The notes: a model not told the origin generated them from the sequence alone. DNA of 9,323 nt from an uncultured Lachnospiraceae bacterium (GCA_910586715.1 CAJUJG010000044.1:1-9323), one strand, 5' to 3'. Positions 1 through 6,669 are shown, counted from the first letter of the stretch. Numbers and translations are program-made.

Positions 1-82
1 AGAAATCAATTAATTGTTTTTAGTATCATGCTCTTATGGAAGCAAAACGATAGGTATATTGTAATATAATTATGACGATAAT

Positions 83-131
83 AAATGCAGTAGTTTTGGG
101 AAATTTTCAAAATTGCTGCATTTTTCTGTTT
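83..131 (+). terminator. Intrinsic terminator of an upstream off-window gene
   Basis: A 16-bp stem (83-98 with 108-123, including two G-T wobbles) encloses a 9-nt loop, and the T-rich stretch 121-131 follows. This is the form of a Rho-independent terminator on the plus strand. It most likely ends a gene left of the window. The minus-strand flank is only moderately T-rich, so action in both directions is possible but weak. Bases 1-82 are AT-rich and show no gene I can support. Confidence 0.75.
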
Positions 132-192
132 GATAAAAACGGGAAAGGCATCGGCATTTGCTTTACATAGATGAAAAAAGGGGGAGCTGCGT

Positions 193-1284
193 GTGGAATT
201 TTGGAAGCAAAGGGGATACCAAAGAGTCGTTTTGTACATTATGACATGCGTGTCAGTTTTGTTTCTGCTAAAATATATTTTGCCGTATTTTCTGCCGTTG
301 GCAGTGGCGCTTTTAATTGTAGTGCCGCTGCAGCGGTTTTGCATCCGCGCAGAGGAGAAGCGGCGTGCAAAGGGCAAACGGTGCGGATTATACAAAAGCA
401 ACGGAAAGGGTGTGATGGCAGGCGGGATTTTGTTTGGCATTATTCTTGTTGTTGCGCTTATTATAGTAGGCATCGGAACATTTCTGATAAGCCGTGCGCG
501 AAATGTTGTGCGTGACGTCGGATTCATTACGGACAGTGTTTCCAAAATTATTTCTGACATGAGTGTCAGAATCGAGGAGTTTTGGGGATTTGAGGAAGGC
601 GCAATCAGCTGTTGGATTGATGTATGGGTTTCTGACTTTGCGGGAAGTCTCGCACATACGGGAGACGGGTTTTTAAGCGGCAGTCTGCGGTATTTATCGG
701 TAGCCGGGCATGTCGGGACGTTTATTCTTGTGAGCTTTATCTGCGTTGTTCTGTTTGCGCGCGAGGTGGAACGCTGGCAGCAGGGACTTTTGAATCTCGC
801 CGCCTTGGAGCCTGCGATTGACCGGCTTCTTTCTATATTAATACGCATCGGCAAGAAACTTGGCGGTATGATTAAGACTTACGCAAAAACGCAGTCGATT
901 ATTTTGGTTTGTATCAGCGTGACTGCAACAATCGGGCTTTATATCGGCGGTGTGAAGGATGCGTATTCTTATGGGATTTTGGCGGGGGTTATGGACTTTC
1001 TGCCGTTCATCGGAACAGGCATTGTCCTGATTCCAATTGGCGTTGTTCATTTTATCCGTGGAAAAATATTCGGCGGAATTGCGGTGATTACGACATATTT
1101 TATATGTGTGCTGATACGGGAGCTGTTAGAACCGAGGCTTTTGGGAAACGGACTTCGCTTTTCACCCGTTGCCGTATTGATTGCGGTGTATGCAGGCGTG
1201 CTTTTTTACGGCATTGGCGGGGTGGTGCTTGGACCGGTGACACTGCTGATTTTGGTGGAGCTGGGGAAAGAAATGTTTTGGTAA
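193..1284 (+). CDS. ytvI: AI-2E family / YtvI-like integral membrane protein
   Basis: A 363-residue polytopic membrane protein of the AI-2E transporter superfamily, closest in style to the sporulation membrane protein YtvI. Hydrophobic segments lie near residues 11-46, 77-99, 172-189, 235-253, 257-288, 292-308 and 324-358, with a soluble stretch at about 100-170. The C-terminal half has the family signature: DFLPFIGTG (268-276), EPRLLG (313-318) and a Gly-rich GIGGVVLGP (340-348). The start is GTG at 193, supported by a strong purine-rich Shine-Dalgarno (AAAAAGGGGGAG) ending about 6 nt upstream. The length is normal for the family. Members have been linked to autoinducer-2 export, Na+/H+ antiport or sporulation, but the substrate of YtvI-type members is unknown and I do not assign one. 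No convincing sigma-A promoter is visible in 124-192. The next gene has its own promoter. Confidence 0.85.
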   Translation: MEFWKQRGYQRVVLYIMTCVSVLFLLKYILPYFLPLAVALLIVVPLQRFCIRAEEKRRAKGKRCGLYKSNGKGVMAGGILFGIILVVALIIVGIGTFLISRARNVVRDVGFITDSVSKIISDMSVRIEEFWGFEEGAISCWIDVWVSDFAGSLAHTGDGFLSGSLRYLSVAGHVGTFILVSFICVVLFAREVERWQQGLLNLAALEPAIDRLLSILIRIGKKLGGMIKTYAKTQSIILVCISVTATIGLYIGGVKDAYSYGILAGVMDFLPFIGTGIVLIPIGVVHFIRGKIFGGIAVITTYFICVLIRELLEPRLLGNGLRFSPVAVLIAVYAGVLFYGIGGVVLGPVTLLILVELGKEMFW

Positions 1285-1313
1285 GTATTTCATAACGTTA
1301 AAATATTAACATA

Positions 1314-1343
1314 TTGACAGAGACGGACACCATAGTATATATT
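1314..1343 (+). promoter_or_regulatory. Sigma-A-type promoter for the aminotransferase gene
   Basis: A perfect -35 TTGACA at 1314-1319 is followed by overlapping -10 candidates: TATATA at 1336-1341 (16-nt spacer) and TATATT at 1338-1343 (18-nt spacer). Transcription would start near 1348-1352, about 45 nt before the start codon. The site separates this gene from the membrane-protein gene upstream. Confidence 0.65.
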
Positions 1344-1396
1344 AATGTAGGAAAAAGAGCCGTCATAAATATCGTATGTAATGGAGGTTATGAAAA

Positions 1397-2686
1397 ATGA
1401 AACCGTACAGTGAAATGGGAAGAGAAGAACTGCTCGCGCTGCAGTCAGAGCTTTTGGCACAGTATGAAACCTTAAAAGGAGAGAACATCCAGCTTGATAT
1501 GTCGAGGGGAAAACCGGGAACGGACCAGCTTGATTTATCGGCGCCGATGCTTGACATTCTGAACAGCAAGTCAGCGTTTCAGGGTGTTAATAAAATTGAC
1601 ATTCGAAACTATGGACTGATGGACGGTATCAATGAAGCGAAGGAGTTCTTTGCAGAGCTGATGGAGTGCTCAAAAGACCATGTCATGGTGTATGGGAACT
1701 CCAGTCTGAGTGTGATGTACGATTTGATTTCCAAAGCGATGGTACACGGCATCTGTGGCAGCTCGCCGTGGTGTAAGCTTGACAAGGTAAAATTCTTATG
1801 TCCTGTTCCGGGATATGACAGGCATTTTGCGATTACGGAGAGCTTTGGGATTGAGATGATCAATATTCCGATTGACGAAAACGGTCCGGATATGGATTTG
1901 GTTGAACAGTACGTTAACAGTGACCCTGCCGTAAAGGGGATTTGGAATATTCCGAAGTATTCAAACCCGTCAGGCGTGGTGTATTCGGACGAAGTGGTAA
2001 GGCGCTTTGCAAATTTAAAGCCTGCGGCGGATGATTTCCGGATTTATTGGGATAACGCATATGCGGTACATCACGTTTATTTGGAAGATAAAGCGCAGAT
2101 TTTAAATATTGTGGAGGAGTGCGAAAAGGCAGGAAATCCTGATCTGTATTACGAGCTCTGCTCGACCTCAAAGATTACGTTTCCGGGAGCCGGAGTAGCT
2201 GCACTGATTACATCGCCGGCAAATATTGCAGATATTAAAAAGACCGTGACGGTTCAGACGATCGGTTATGACAAGGTCAATCAGATGCGCCATGTGCTGT
2301 TTTTTAAGAACGCGTCGGGTGTTCATGCGCATATGGAGAAGCATGCGGCAATTTTAAGACCAAAGTTTGACGCGGTGCTTGATTGCCTTGAGAAAGAGCT
2401 TGGCGGACTGGAAATCGGAAGCTGGATAAAGCCTCGCGGCGGGTATTTTATTGCATTTGAAACATTGGGTGGCTGCGCAAAGCGGGTAATTGCACTTTGT
2501 AAAGATGCGGGCGTGGTGATGACGCCGGCTGGCTCGACGTATCCGTACAAGAAGGACGACGCGGATACGAGTATCCGCATTGCGCCGACGTGTCCGACGC
2601 CGGAAGAACTGTCAAAAGCGTGTGCAGTGTTTGTGCTCTGCGTGAAGCTTGCGTCGGTGGAGAAATATCTTGGGGAAACGGCGTAG
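1397..2686 (+). CDS. PLP-dependent aminotransferase, aspartate aminotransferase-like (class I fold)
   Basis: A 429-residue fold-type I PLP enzyme, complete at both ends. It has the N-terminal SRGKPG motif (36-41) typical of the aspartate-aminotransferase subgroup represented by Corynebacterium glutamicum AspT (Pfam Aminotran_MocR/PF12897 type). Catalytic landmarks are in order: NPSG (N190), which contacts the cofactor; WDNAY with D219, which pairs with the pyridine nitrogen, and Y222; the STSK motif with K259 as the internal-aldimine lysine; and SIRIAPT with R394, the expected substrate carboxylate binder. It should transfer an amino group between an amino acid, probably aspartate, and 2-oxoglutarate in the cytosol. 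Exact specificity cannot be read from the sequence. The ATG at 1397 is preceded by GGAGG at 1384-1388. An earlier ATG at 1390 is in another frame and closes after seven codons. There is no obvious operon partner. Confidence 0.9.
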   Translation: MKPYSEMGREELLALQSELLAQYETLKGENIQLDMSRGKPGTDQLDLSAPMLDILNSKSAFQGVNKIDIRNYGLMDGINEAKEFFAELMECSKDHVMVYGNSSLSVMYDLISKAMVHGICGSSPWCKLDKVKFLCPVPGYDRHFAITESFGIEMINIPIDENGPDMDLVEQYVNSDPAVKGIWNIPKYSNPSGVVYSDEVVRRFANLKPAADDFRIYWDNAYAVHHVYLEDKAQILNIVEECEKAGNPDLYYELCSTSKITFPGAGVAALITSPANIADIKKTVTVQTIGYDKVNQMRHVLFFKNASGVHAHMEKHAAILRPKFDAVLDCLEKELGGLEIGSWIKPRGGYFIAFETLGGCAKRVIALCKDAGVVMTPAGSTYPYKKDDADTSIRIAPTCPTPEELSKACAVFVLCVKLASVEKYLGETA

Positions 2687-2760
2687 GAATTAATAAAATT
2701 TTTACAAAAATAACGCGTGGATTTTATACAAAATGCGAGCGGAAAAATTAATAGAAAATA

Positions 2761-2789
2761 CAGACAATTTATCAAAAAAGTTGTAAAAT
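2761..2789 (+). promoter_or_regulatory. Possible sigma-A promoter for the chemoreceptor gene
   Basis: CAGACA (2761-2766, 4 of 6 to consensus), a 17-nt spacer and TAAAAT (2784-2789, 5 of 6) lie in the 152-nt AT-rich gap before the chemoreceptor. No flagellar sigma-D element (TAAA with GCCGATAA) is visible. Downstream, ATACTT (2798-2803) and AAGTAT (2808-2813) can form a small 6-bp hairpin in the leader, of unknown meaning. Confidence 0.35.
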
Positions 2790-2838
2790 AGGAAAGGATA
2801 CTTTGTGAAGTATTACAATACACTTTGGAGGTAAAAAG

Positions 2839-4566
2839 ATGAAAAAGAGTATAAGTATACGCTTAAAAATTTTGATACCCGTCTGTATTTTGGGGATACT
2901 TGCAATTATGATTGCTACGTTTGGTTATACGAGCATGGGAGCGTTGCAGGACGGAACAACGCAGCTCAAACGGGTCGGGATTGGTGCGCTTGGAGCGCTT
3001 GACCAGGTGTCGATTCAGGCAAACAAGATGGAAAAAATGGCGCTTGTCTATACGCAGCTTGAAGGGGAGGGAAAAGACGCTGTTTGGGGGATGGTTGAGG
3101 ATTCCAATACAAAAATAAAACAACAGATTGAGACGGCGAGGTCATTTTTACCGGACCAAGGTTCACAGGAAGGCTTGGACGCGATTGAGGCTGCCACAAA
3201 TGATTTATATGCTTTGGCAGTACAAATAAAGGAAGAAGTGGACAGCGGCGACGCGCAGGGAGCGGCGCAGATTGTCATGTCGGATATGAATACCATTTCA
3301 ACGAATGCAGAGGCGGTTATCAACGAGGTTGCCAACATAAACTATTCTGAAATTCAGGAGGTTAGCGAATATCAGAATAAAGTGTATACTTTTGCAACGG
3401 TAATATCGGGCGTAATGATTGTGATGTTGATTGCAATGTTTATTATAACGGTTGTTATTATTCACAAGTTTGTGATTGCACGTCTGCGCAGACATACGGT
3501 GAAGATTGATGAAATTATTACCAGCATTGAGCAGGGCGAAGGCGATTTGTCTCTGCGGCTTGCCATTTCAAACGGCGATGAGCTTGGCAGGCTTGCTGTC
3601 AACATGAACCGTTTAATGGAGATTTTGGAGCATGTAATGCAGAAGCTTAATGGGGATTCCGTTTCTCTTGACAGTATTGTGACGAATGTGGTGGAGAAGG
3701 CGGCGAATGCCAATACAAACGCGTGCGATGTATCGGCAGTGACTGAAGAGCTCTCCGCAACGATGGAGGAAATTGCAGCGACGGTTGCGGGCGTAGACCA
3801 AAATGCGTCCAGCGTTATGAATGAGCTGAACGAAATGCAGAACGCGACGGATAATATTGTTGTGTATGCAAATGAGATGAAGGAACGTGCGACTGCACTG
3901 GAAGAGTCGGCAGCACAAAATAAGAAAAATACAATTAAGCTGGTGGCTCCGATTATCGAAAAGATTAAAGTGGCAATTGAAAACAGTAAGGAAATTGAGA
4001 AAATCAGTTCTTTGACAGGTGAAATCCTCTCCATTTCGAGTCAGACGAATCTGCTTGCGCTGAATGCGTCGATTGAGGCGGCAAGAGCAGGCGAGGCAGG
4101 CAAGGGATTTGCGGTGGTTGCCGATGAAATCAGGCAGCTTGCGGATTCGAGCCGTGCGACCGCAAATAATATTCAGGAAATCAACAGTACGGTTTTGGCG
4201 CTTGTGCAGGATTTGATTGACAACTCAAAGGAGATTACAGGCTATCTTGAGGGAACAGTGCTGAATGATTACAACAACTTTGTTGCAAGCGGAAAGCAGT
4301 ATCGCGATGACGCGGAACACGTTGATACGGAAATGACGATGTATGCGGCGCATTCTGCAGAAATTACGAGTACGGTTGGCAGAATTGTAGAGTCGATTAA
4401 CGGCATTACAAGAGCTGTTGACGAGAGTGCAAACGGTGTGACGAACGTGGCGGAAAGCATTCAGACGCTTGTCGGCGAGCTGAATGTCGTTAATTCCGAG
4501 ATGATGCAGAACGGCGAAATTGCAAGCAGCCTGAGAGAAGAAGTACAGCGGTTTAAGATTGGCTGA
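2839..4566 (+). CDS. Methyl-accepting chemotaxis protein (transmembrane chemoreceptor)
   Basis: A 575-residue receptor of standard topology. It has a short basic N-terminus, TM1 (about 11-31), an extracellular helical sensor of about 150 residues (about 32-182, four-helix-bundle type by length and helical character), TM2 (about 184-209), a HAMP linker (about 210-265) and a cytoplasmic signalling coiled coil. The highly conserved hairpin tip that binds CheA and CheW lies at about 400-435, with key segments QTNLLALNASIEAARAGE and GKGFAVVADEIRQLA. Glu-rich stretches near 301-312 and 526-540 are candidate methylation regions. The protein ends at RFKIG with no CheR-tethering pentapeptide. The ligand cannot be inferred. 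A GGAGG Shine-Dalgarno lies at 2827-2831, 7 nt before the ATG. The gene appears monocistronic; no che genes are in the window, so it must act with a CheA/CheW array encoded elsewhere. Confidence 0.97.
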   Translation: MKKSISIRLKILIPVCILGILAIMIATFGYTSMGALQDGTTQLKRVGIGALGALDQVSIQANKMEKMALVYTQLEGEGKDAVWGMVEDSNTKIKQQIETARSFLPDQGSQEGLDAIEAATNDLYALAVQIKEEVDSGDAQGAAQIVMSDMNTISTNAEAVINEVANINYSEIQEVSEYQNKVYTFATVISGVMIVMLIAMFIITVVIIHKFVIARLRRHTVKIDEIITSIEQGEGDLSLRLAISNGDELGRLAVNMNRLMEILEHVMQKLNGDSVSLDSIVTNVVEKAANANTNACDVSAVTEELSATMEEIAATVAGVDQNASSVMNELNEMQNATDNIVVYANEMKERATALEESAAQNKKNTIKLVAPIIEKIKVAIENSKEIEKISSLTGEILSISSQTNLLALNASIEAARAGEAGKGFAVVADEIRQLADSSRATANNIQEINSTVLALVQDLIDNSKEITGYLEGTVLNDYNNFVASGKQYRDDAEHVDTEMTMYAAHSAEITSTVGRIVESINGITRAVDESANGVTNVAESIQTLVGELNVVNSEMMQNGEIASSLREEVQRFKIG

Positions 4567-4640
4567 GAGGTCAATTTAAACATAGATATTTTATATCAGT
4601 AACAATTACATAATGATTTCGGGGCGGAAAGCCCCAAAGA

Positions 4641-4713
4641 TTGCTAGGGGTGCGCATATGCTGAGATTTTACCCTCATTACCTGAACCGGATAATACTGG
4701 CGTAGGGAAGCAA
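4641..4713 (+). promoter_or_regulatory. TPP riboswitch aptamer (THI box) controlling thiT
   Basis: All conserved blocks of the thiamine pyrophosphate aptamer are present in order: CTAGGGGTGC (4644-4653), CTGAGA (4661-4666), ACCC (4671-4674), ACCTGA (4680-4685), GGATAAT (4689-4695) and GCGTAGGGAAG (4700-4710). P1 closes with TTGC (4641-4644) and GCAA (4710-4713). High TPP is expected to fold the aptamer and turn thiT off. The distance from the aptamer to the thiT start is long (166 nt) and filled by structured RNA. A GGGGC/GCCCC hairpin (4621-4635) lies just upstream. I could not find a convincing promoter in 4567-4620. Confidence 0.95.
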
Positions 4714-4812
4714 CCATGAAGAGAATTTCTAAGTCTGCAAAAGACGCAGACAAAGTGAAACAAGTTTCGCCTAAGAAATTCCAGGGTTTGCATAGCAAAC
4801 CGCTCTTCATGG
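4714..4812 (+). other. Folded multibranch RNA domain between TPP aptamer and terminator
   Basis: The segment is closed by a perfect 10-bp inverted repeat, CCATGAAGAG (4714-4723) with CTCTTCATGG (4803-4812), which begins directly after P1 of the aptamer and could stack on it. Inside are a 7-bp stem (4724-4730 with 4774-4780), two hairpins within it (GTCTGC 4733-4738 with GCAGAC 4746-4751; GTGAAA 4755-4760 with TTTCGC 4765-4770) and a third hairpin (GGTTTGC 4785-4791 with GCAAACC 4795-4801). Together these make a three-way junction nested in another. A further 7-bp hairpin follows (4817-4823 with 4827-4833). Function is unknown. The same bases carry the ORF 4716-4853. Confidence 0.55.
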
Positions 4813-4853
4813 GGAAGAATGGCAGAGCCATTCGTTGTGGTGCATCCTCCTAG
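4716..4853 (+). CDS. Possible 45-aa leader peptide in the thiT riboswitch region
   Basis: An uninterrupted ORF of 45 codons plus TAG, beginning MKRISKSAKD and ending AIRCGASS. The product would be basic, lysine-rich and soluble, and I recognise no family. The ATG at 4716 lies 5 nt after AGGGAAG (4704-4710), a good Shine-Dalgarno spacing, but that sequence is a conserved part of the TPP aptamer, so the match may be fortuitous. If used, TPP binding should block initiation. The stop codon (4851-4853) lies inside the 5' arm of the thiT terminator/sequestor hairpin (4846-4854), so a terminating ribosome would prevent that hairpin forming. A 45-codon ORF can arise by chance about one time in nine, and the region is strongly structured as RNA, so this is a hypothesis. 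Confidence 0.4.
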   Translation: MKRISKSAKDADKVKQVSPKKFQGLHSKPLFMGKNGRAIRCGASS

Positions 4854-4879
4854 TGAAACAAAACTAAGGAGGTTTTTTT
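4846..4879 (+). terminator. thiT attenuator: terminator hairpin that also contains the thiT Shine-Dalgarno
   Basis: CCTCC-TAGT (4846-4854) pairs with ACTA-(A)-GGAGG (4863-4872, one bulged A at 4867), with an 8-nt A-rich loop, and seven Ts (4873-4879) follow at once. This is a canonical intrinsic terminator. Its 3' arm, TAAGGAGG, is also the Shine-Dalgarno of thiT, 7 nt from the ATG at 4880. The hairpin could therefore repress both transcription and translation. Confidence 0.8.
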
Positions 4880-5446
4880 ATGTCACAAAAACAGGAACTT
4901 ACAAAGAGTAACAAGAGGAAAATTACGGTGAAGCAGCTTGCGTTCTGCGCGATGTCCATTGCGCTTGGGACAGTGCTGTCCCTTGTGAAGATTGTTGATT
5001 TTCCGTGGGGAGGGTCGATTACGCTGCTCTCGATGTTTGTCATCGTGCTGCCGGGGTATTTTTATGGGCTTGGCGCGGGGCTGATTACAGGCTTAGCGTA
5101 TGGGGCGCTGCAGTTGATTATTGATCCGTATGTGATATTTCCGATACAGCTTGTCGTGGACTATTTCCTTGCGTTTGGCGCGTTGGGACTTTCCGGCTTG
5201 TTTGCGAACGCGAAAAACGGGCTTGTAAAAGGATACATAACAGGCGTTATAGGAAGATATGTCTTTGTTGTGATTTCGGGCTGGATTTTCTTTGGCGAGT
5301 ATGCTTGGGAAGGCTGGGCAGTCTTGCCATATTCGCTTGTCTACAATGGCATTTACATCTTTGCGGAAGCAATTATAACCGTCATAATTATCATGCTGCC
5401 GCCCGTGAAAAACGCGATTAACAGAATTAAGGGAATGACACAATAA
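4880..5446 (+). CDS. thiT: ECF thiamine transporter substrate-binding (S) component ThiT
   Basis: A 188-residue, six-helix membrane protein of the ThiT (YuaJ) family. It captures thiamine at the outer face and works with the shared ECF energising module (EcfA, EcfA', EcfT), which is not in this window. Recognisable features: a basic cytoplasmic N-terminus, the FPWGGSITLLSM signature (41-52; W43), an Asp-Tyr pair at 94-95 where the family has Glu/Asp-Tyr, the GRYVFVVISGWIFFGEYA block (125-142), and YSLVYNG (151-157; Y151, N156). Compared with the Lactococcus lactis ThiT pocket as I recall it, Y151 and N156 match Y146 and N151, but V130 and F138 occupy the H125 and W133 positions. The TPP riboswitch independently supports thiamine or a thiamine precursor as substrate. 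The start is the ATG behind AAGGAGG. The gene end overlaps the convergent fliB-like gene by 20 nt. Confidence 0.95.
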   Translation: MSQKQELTKSNKRKITVKQLAFCAMSIALGTVLSLVKIVDFPWGGSITLLSMFVIVLPGYFYGLGAGLITGLAYGALQLIIDPYVIFPIQLVVDYFLAFGALGLSGLFANAKNGLVKGYITGVIGRYVFVVISGWIFFGEYAWEGWAVLPYSLVYNGIYIFAEAIITVIIIMLPPVKNAINRIKGMTQ

Positions 5447-6575
5447 TTTCCTTGAGAGCGTCCTCAATTTGGGGCGCTCTTCGTTCGTATATGGCAAGGA
5501 TGAGCGCAAGCTCGTCCGTCGGGAGCGGACCTTTCTTTTTCCCACGGCGGTCTTTGCAGTAGAGCGCGACAAAGAGCCCCAGCATTTGTACTTGTGCCAT
5601 GCCGCAGAGCATATGCTTTAGGAAGCAGTAGTCTTCGTAAATGTCGAGGAAATTTTTCTGCAGGAAATAGATATAGTACGAAATCATCAGCGCGTCGAAG
5701 TCGGGAACATAATCGTACGTACGTTCCAAAAGAGCGTTTAGCTTTCTGTCTGCGGCTGCCGGATTTGACTTTGTCAACATGTAAAATTCACGGATATATT
5801 TTTGACAGAGCTTGTACAAAACGGGCGACGAGTGTTTTAGGGATGGGTGGTAAAAGCCTTTGAAAAACAGGGTGTGCATAGTGGAGGCGTTTACGGTAAA
5901 CGGTGTGTTTTCTGTCGGGAAATAGTCAAGCGGGCTTGGCAGCGGGAACTGTTCGGAGCCGAGATTGATGCCGGTATTGACTGTACCATAAGAAAGACAT
6001 TTGTCCTGTGCGTCCTTTGCGTAGACCAGAAGGCTTGTATTCAGTCCGCACCCGTCCGCGAGCATTGTAATTAATTCGCTGCGTGAATTTAAAAGGTAGC
6101 CAAGGAAATCCAAATCATCGTTTGTCGTGTTTTCCTCGTAGTCTGCCTCACCCGCCGTCTCCGTGAAGGTAAAGGGGATGCCTGCCCTTGCCTGCTCGAG
6201 AAAAAGCCTTGCTGCCTCGTGGCAGGCAAGGTAGAGCGTTTCCTCACAGAATGTGCCGAAGTTTGAGAGCTGGCGCGGAAATTCGACACACACGCGCGGC
6301 ATGTAATCCGTACCGTGATTTTTCTGCAGTGTGCAAAGACGGTCTAATCCCCAAAATGGACAGCGGTACTGGTGTTTGCTGCATCGGAAAGAGGTCAGTT
6401 CTTCTTTTTTGACAAGAAAGCAGCGCAGGAGAAAGCCGAAGAAGCCCTTTTCGGTAATATATCTTTTATAGGTATCGTCGTCAATCGGAATTTTCCAGCC
6501 GCGGCAGCAGTTGGAAGGACACGCGGCGCCGGTGCATTGAAAGTTTTTTAATATAGAAATTTTTTTGATTTTCAT
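5427..6575 (-). CDS. fliB: FliB-like flagellin lysine-N-methylase
   Basis: A 382-residue protein of the FliB/YkgJ-type cysteine-cluster family, normal in length. The N-terminus has the diagnostic FQCTGAACPSNCCRGWKI block (12-28; C14, C19, C23, C24) followed by further spaced cysteines (C72, C81, C96, C118), in the contexts RCPF, LCTLQ, RVCVEFPRQ and LACHEAARLFL. FliB methylates surface lysines of flagellin using S-adenosylmethionine, and an iron-sulfur cluster held by these cysteines has been reported for Salmonella FliB. The C-terminal two thirds are helical and poorly conserved. The ATG at 6575 (minus strand) has AGAGGAA about 8 nt upstream. Flagellin genes are not nearby, so the target is inferred from family alone; some homologues occur without demonstrated substrates. 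The 3' end overlaps the end of thiT. The 6576-6634 gap shows no clear promoter for it. Confidence 0.85.
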   Translation of the reverse strand: MKIKKISILKNFQCTGAACPSNCCRGWKIPIDDDTYKRYITEKGFFGFLLRCFLVKKEELTSFRCSKHQYRCPFWGLDRLCTLQKNHGTDYMPRVCVEFPRQLSNFGTFCEETLYLACHEAARLFLEQARAGIPFTFTETAGEADYEENTTNDDLDFLGYLLNSRSELITMLADGCGLNTSLLVYAKDAQDKCLSYGTVNTGINLGSEQFPLPSPLDYFPTENTPFTVNASTMHTLFFKGFYHPSLKHSSPVLYKLCQKYIREFYMLTKSNPAAADRKLNALLERTYDYVPDFDALMISYYIYFLQKNFLDIYEDYCFLKHMLCGMAQVQMLGLFVALYCKDRRGKKKGPLPTDELALILAIYERRAPQIEDALKEIIVSFP

Positions 6576-6634
6576 GGTTGGTTCCTCTGTTAAAATAGTA
6601 TCAAAACGTCTCGCAATTTTTTGAAAAGAGCTGC

Positions 6635-6663
6635 TTGCAATGCAGGCAGCCCTAGTGTATAAT
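6635..6663 (+). promoter_or_regulatory. Strong sigma-A promoter for the plus-strand small RNA
   Basis: TTGCAA (6635-6640), an exact 17-nt spacer and a perfect TATAAT (6658-6663). Transcription would begin near 6670. No reading frame of useful size follows before the terminator ending at 6770, so the promoter most simply serves a short untranslated RNA. A 21-bp near-perfect palindrome (6630-6650, one imperfect pair) covers the -35 box. Confidence 0.75.
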
Positions 6664-6669
6664 CTACTT

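Noticed and set aside
6..854. 282-codon open frame on the minus strand
   Set aside because: It runs antisense to the YtvI-like gene, whose protein has clear family motifs, and its translation is low-complexity, Ser/Arg/Thr-rich and without a recognisable domain. It also crosses the terminator at 83-131.
1295..1312. AT-rich dyad GTTAA/TTAAC after the YtvI-like gene as terminator or operator
   Set aside because: Only 5 bp of A-T-rich stem with a 4-nt loop and no T tract; expected by chance in such AT-rich sequence.
2323..2823. 166-codon minus-strand frame reaching into the gap before the chemoreceptor
   Set aside because: Its body is antisense to the conserved C-terminus of the aminotransferase; no Shine-Dalgarno at its start and no family resemblance.
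3462..4034. 190-codon open frame on the minus strand inside the chemoreceptor gene
   Set aside because: Ser/Ile/Phe-rich translation typical of the antisense of a coiled-coil gene; the plus-strand frame has unmistakable chemoreceptor motifs.
4621..4635. GGGGC/GCCCC hairpin as terminator of the chemoreceptor gene
   Set aside because: No T tract follows (CAAAGATT), so it does not meet the form of an intrinsic terminator. It may only be a hairpin flanking the riboswitch.
4714..4812. Self-cleaving ribozyme or small mobile element bounded by the 10-bp inverted repeat
   Set aside because: No hammerhead core (CUGANGA with GAAA in place) or other ribozyme signature was found, and no flanking target-site duplication is visible. 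The placement next to P1 fits an expression-platform domain better.
5093..5572. 159-codon open frame on the minus strand across the end of thiT
   Set aside because: Overlaps both thiT and the fliB-like gene in other frames, has no ribosome site and no recognisable domain.
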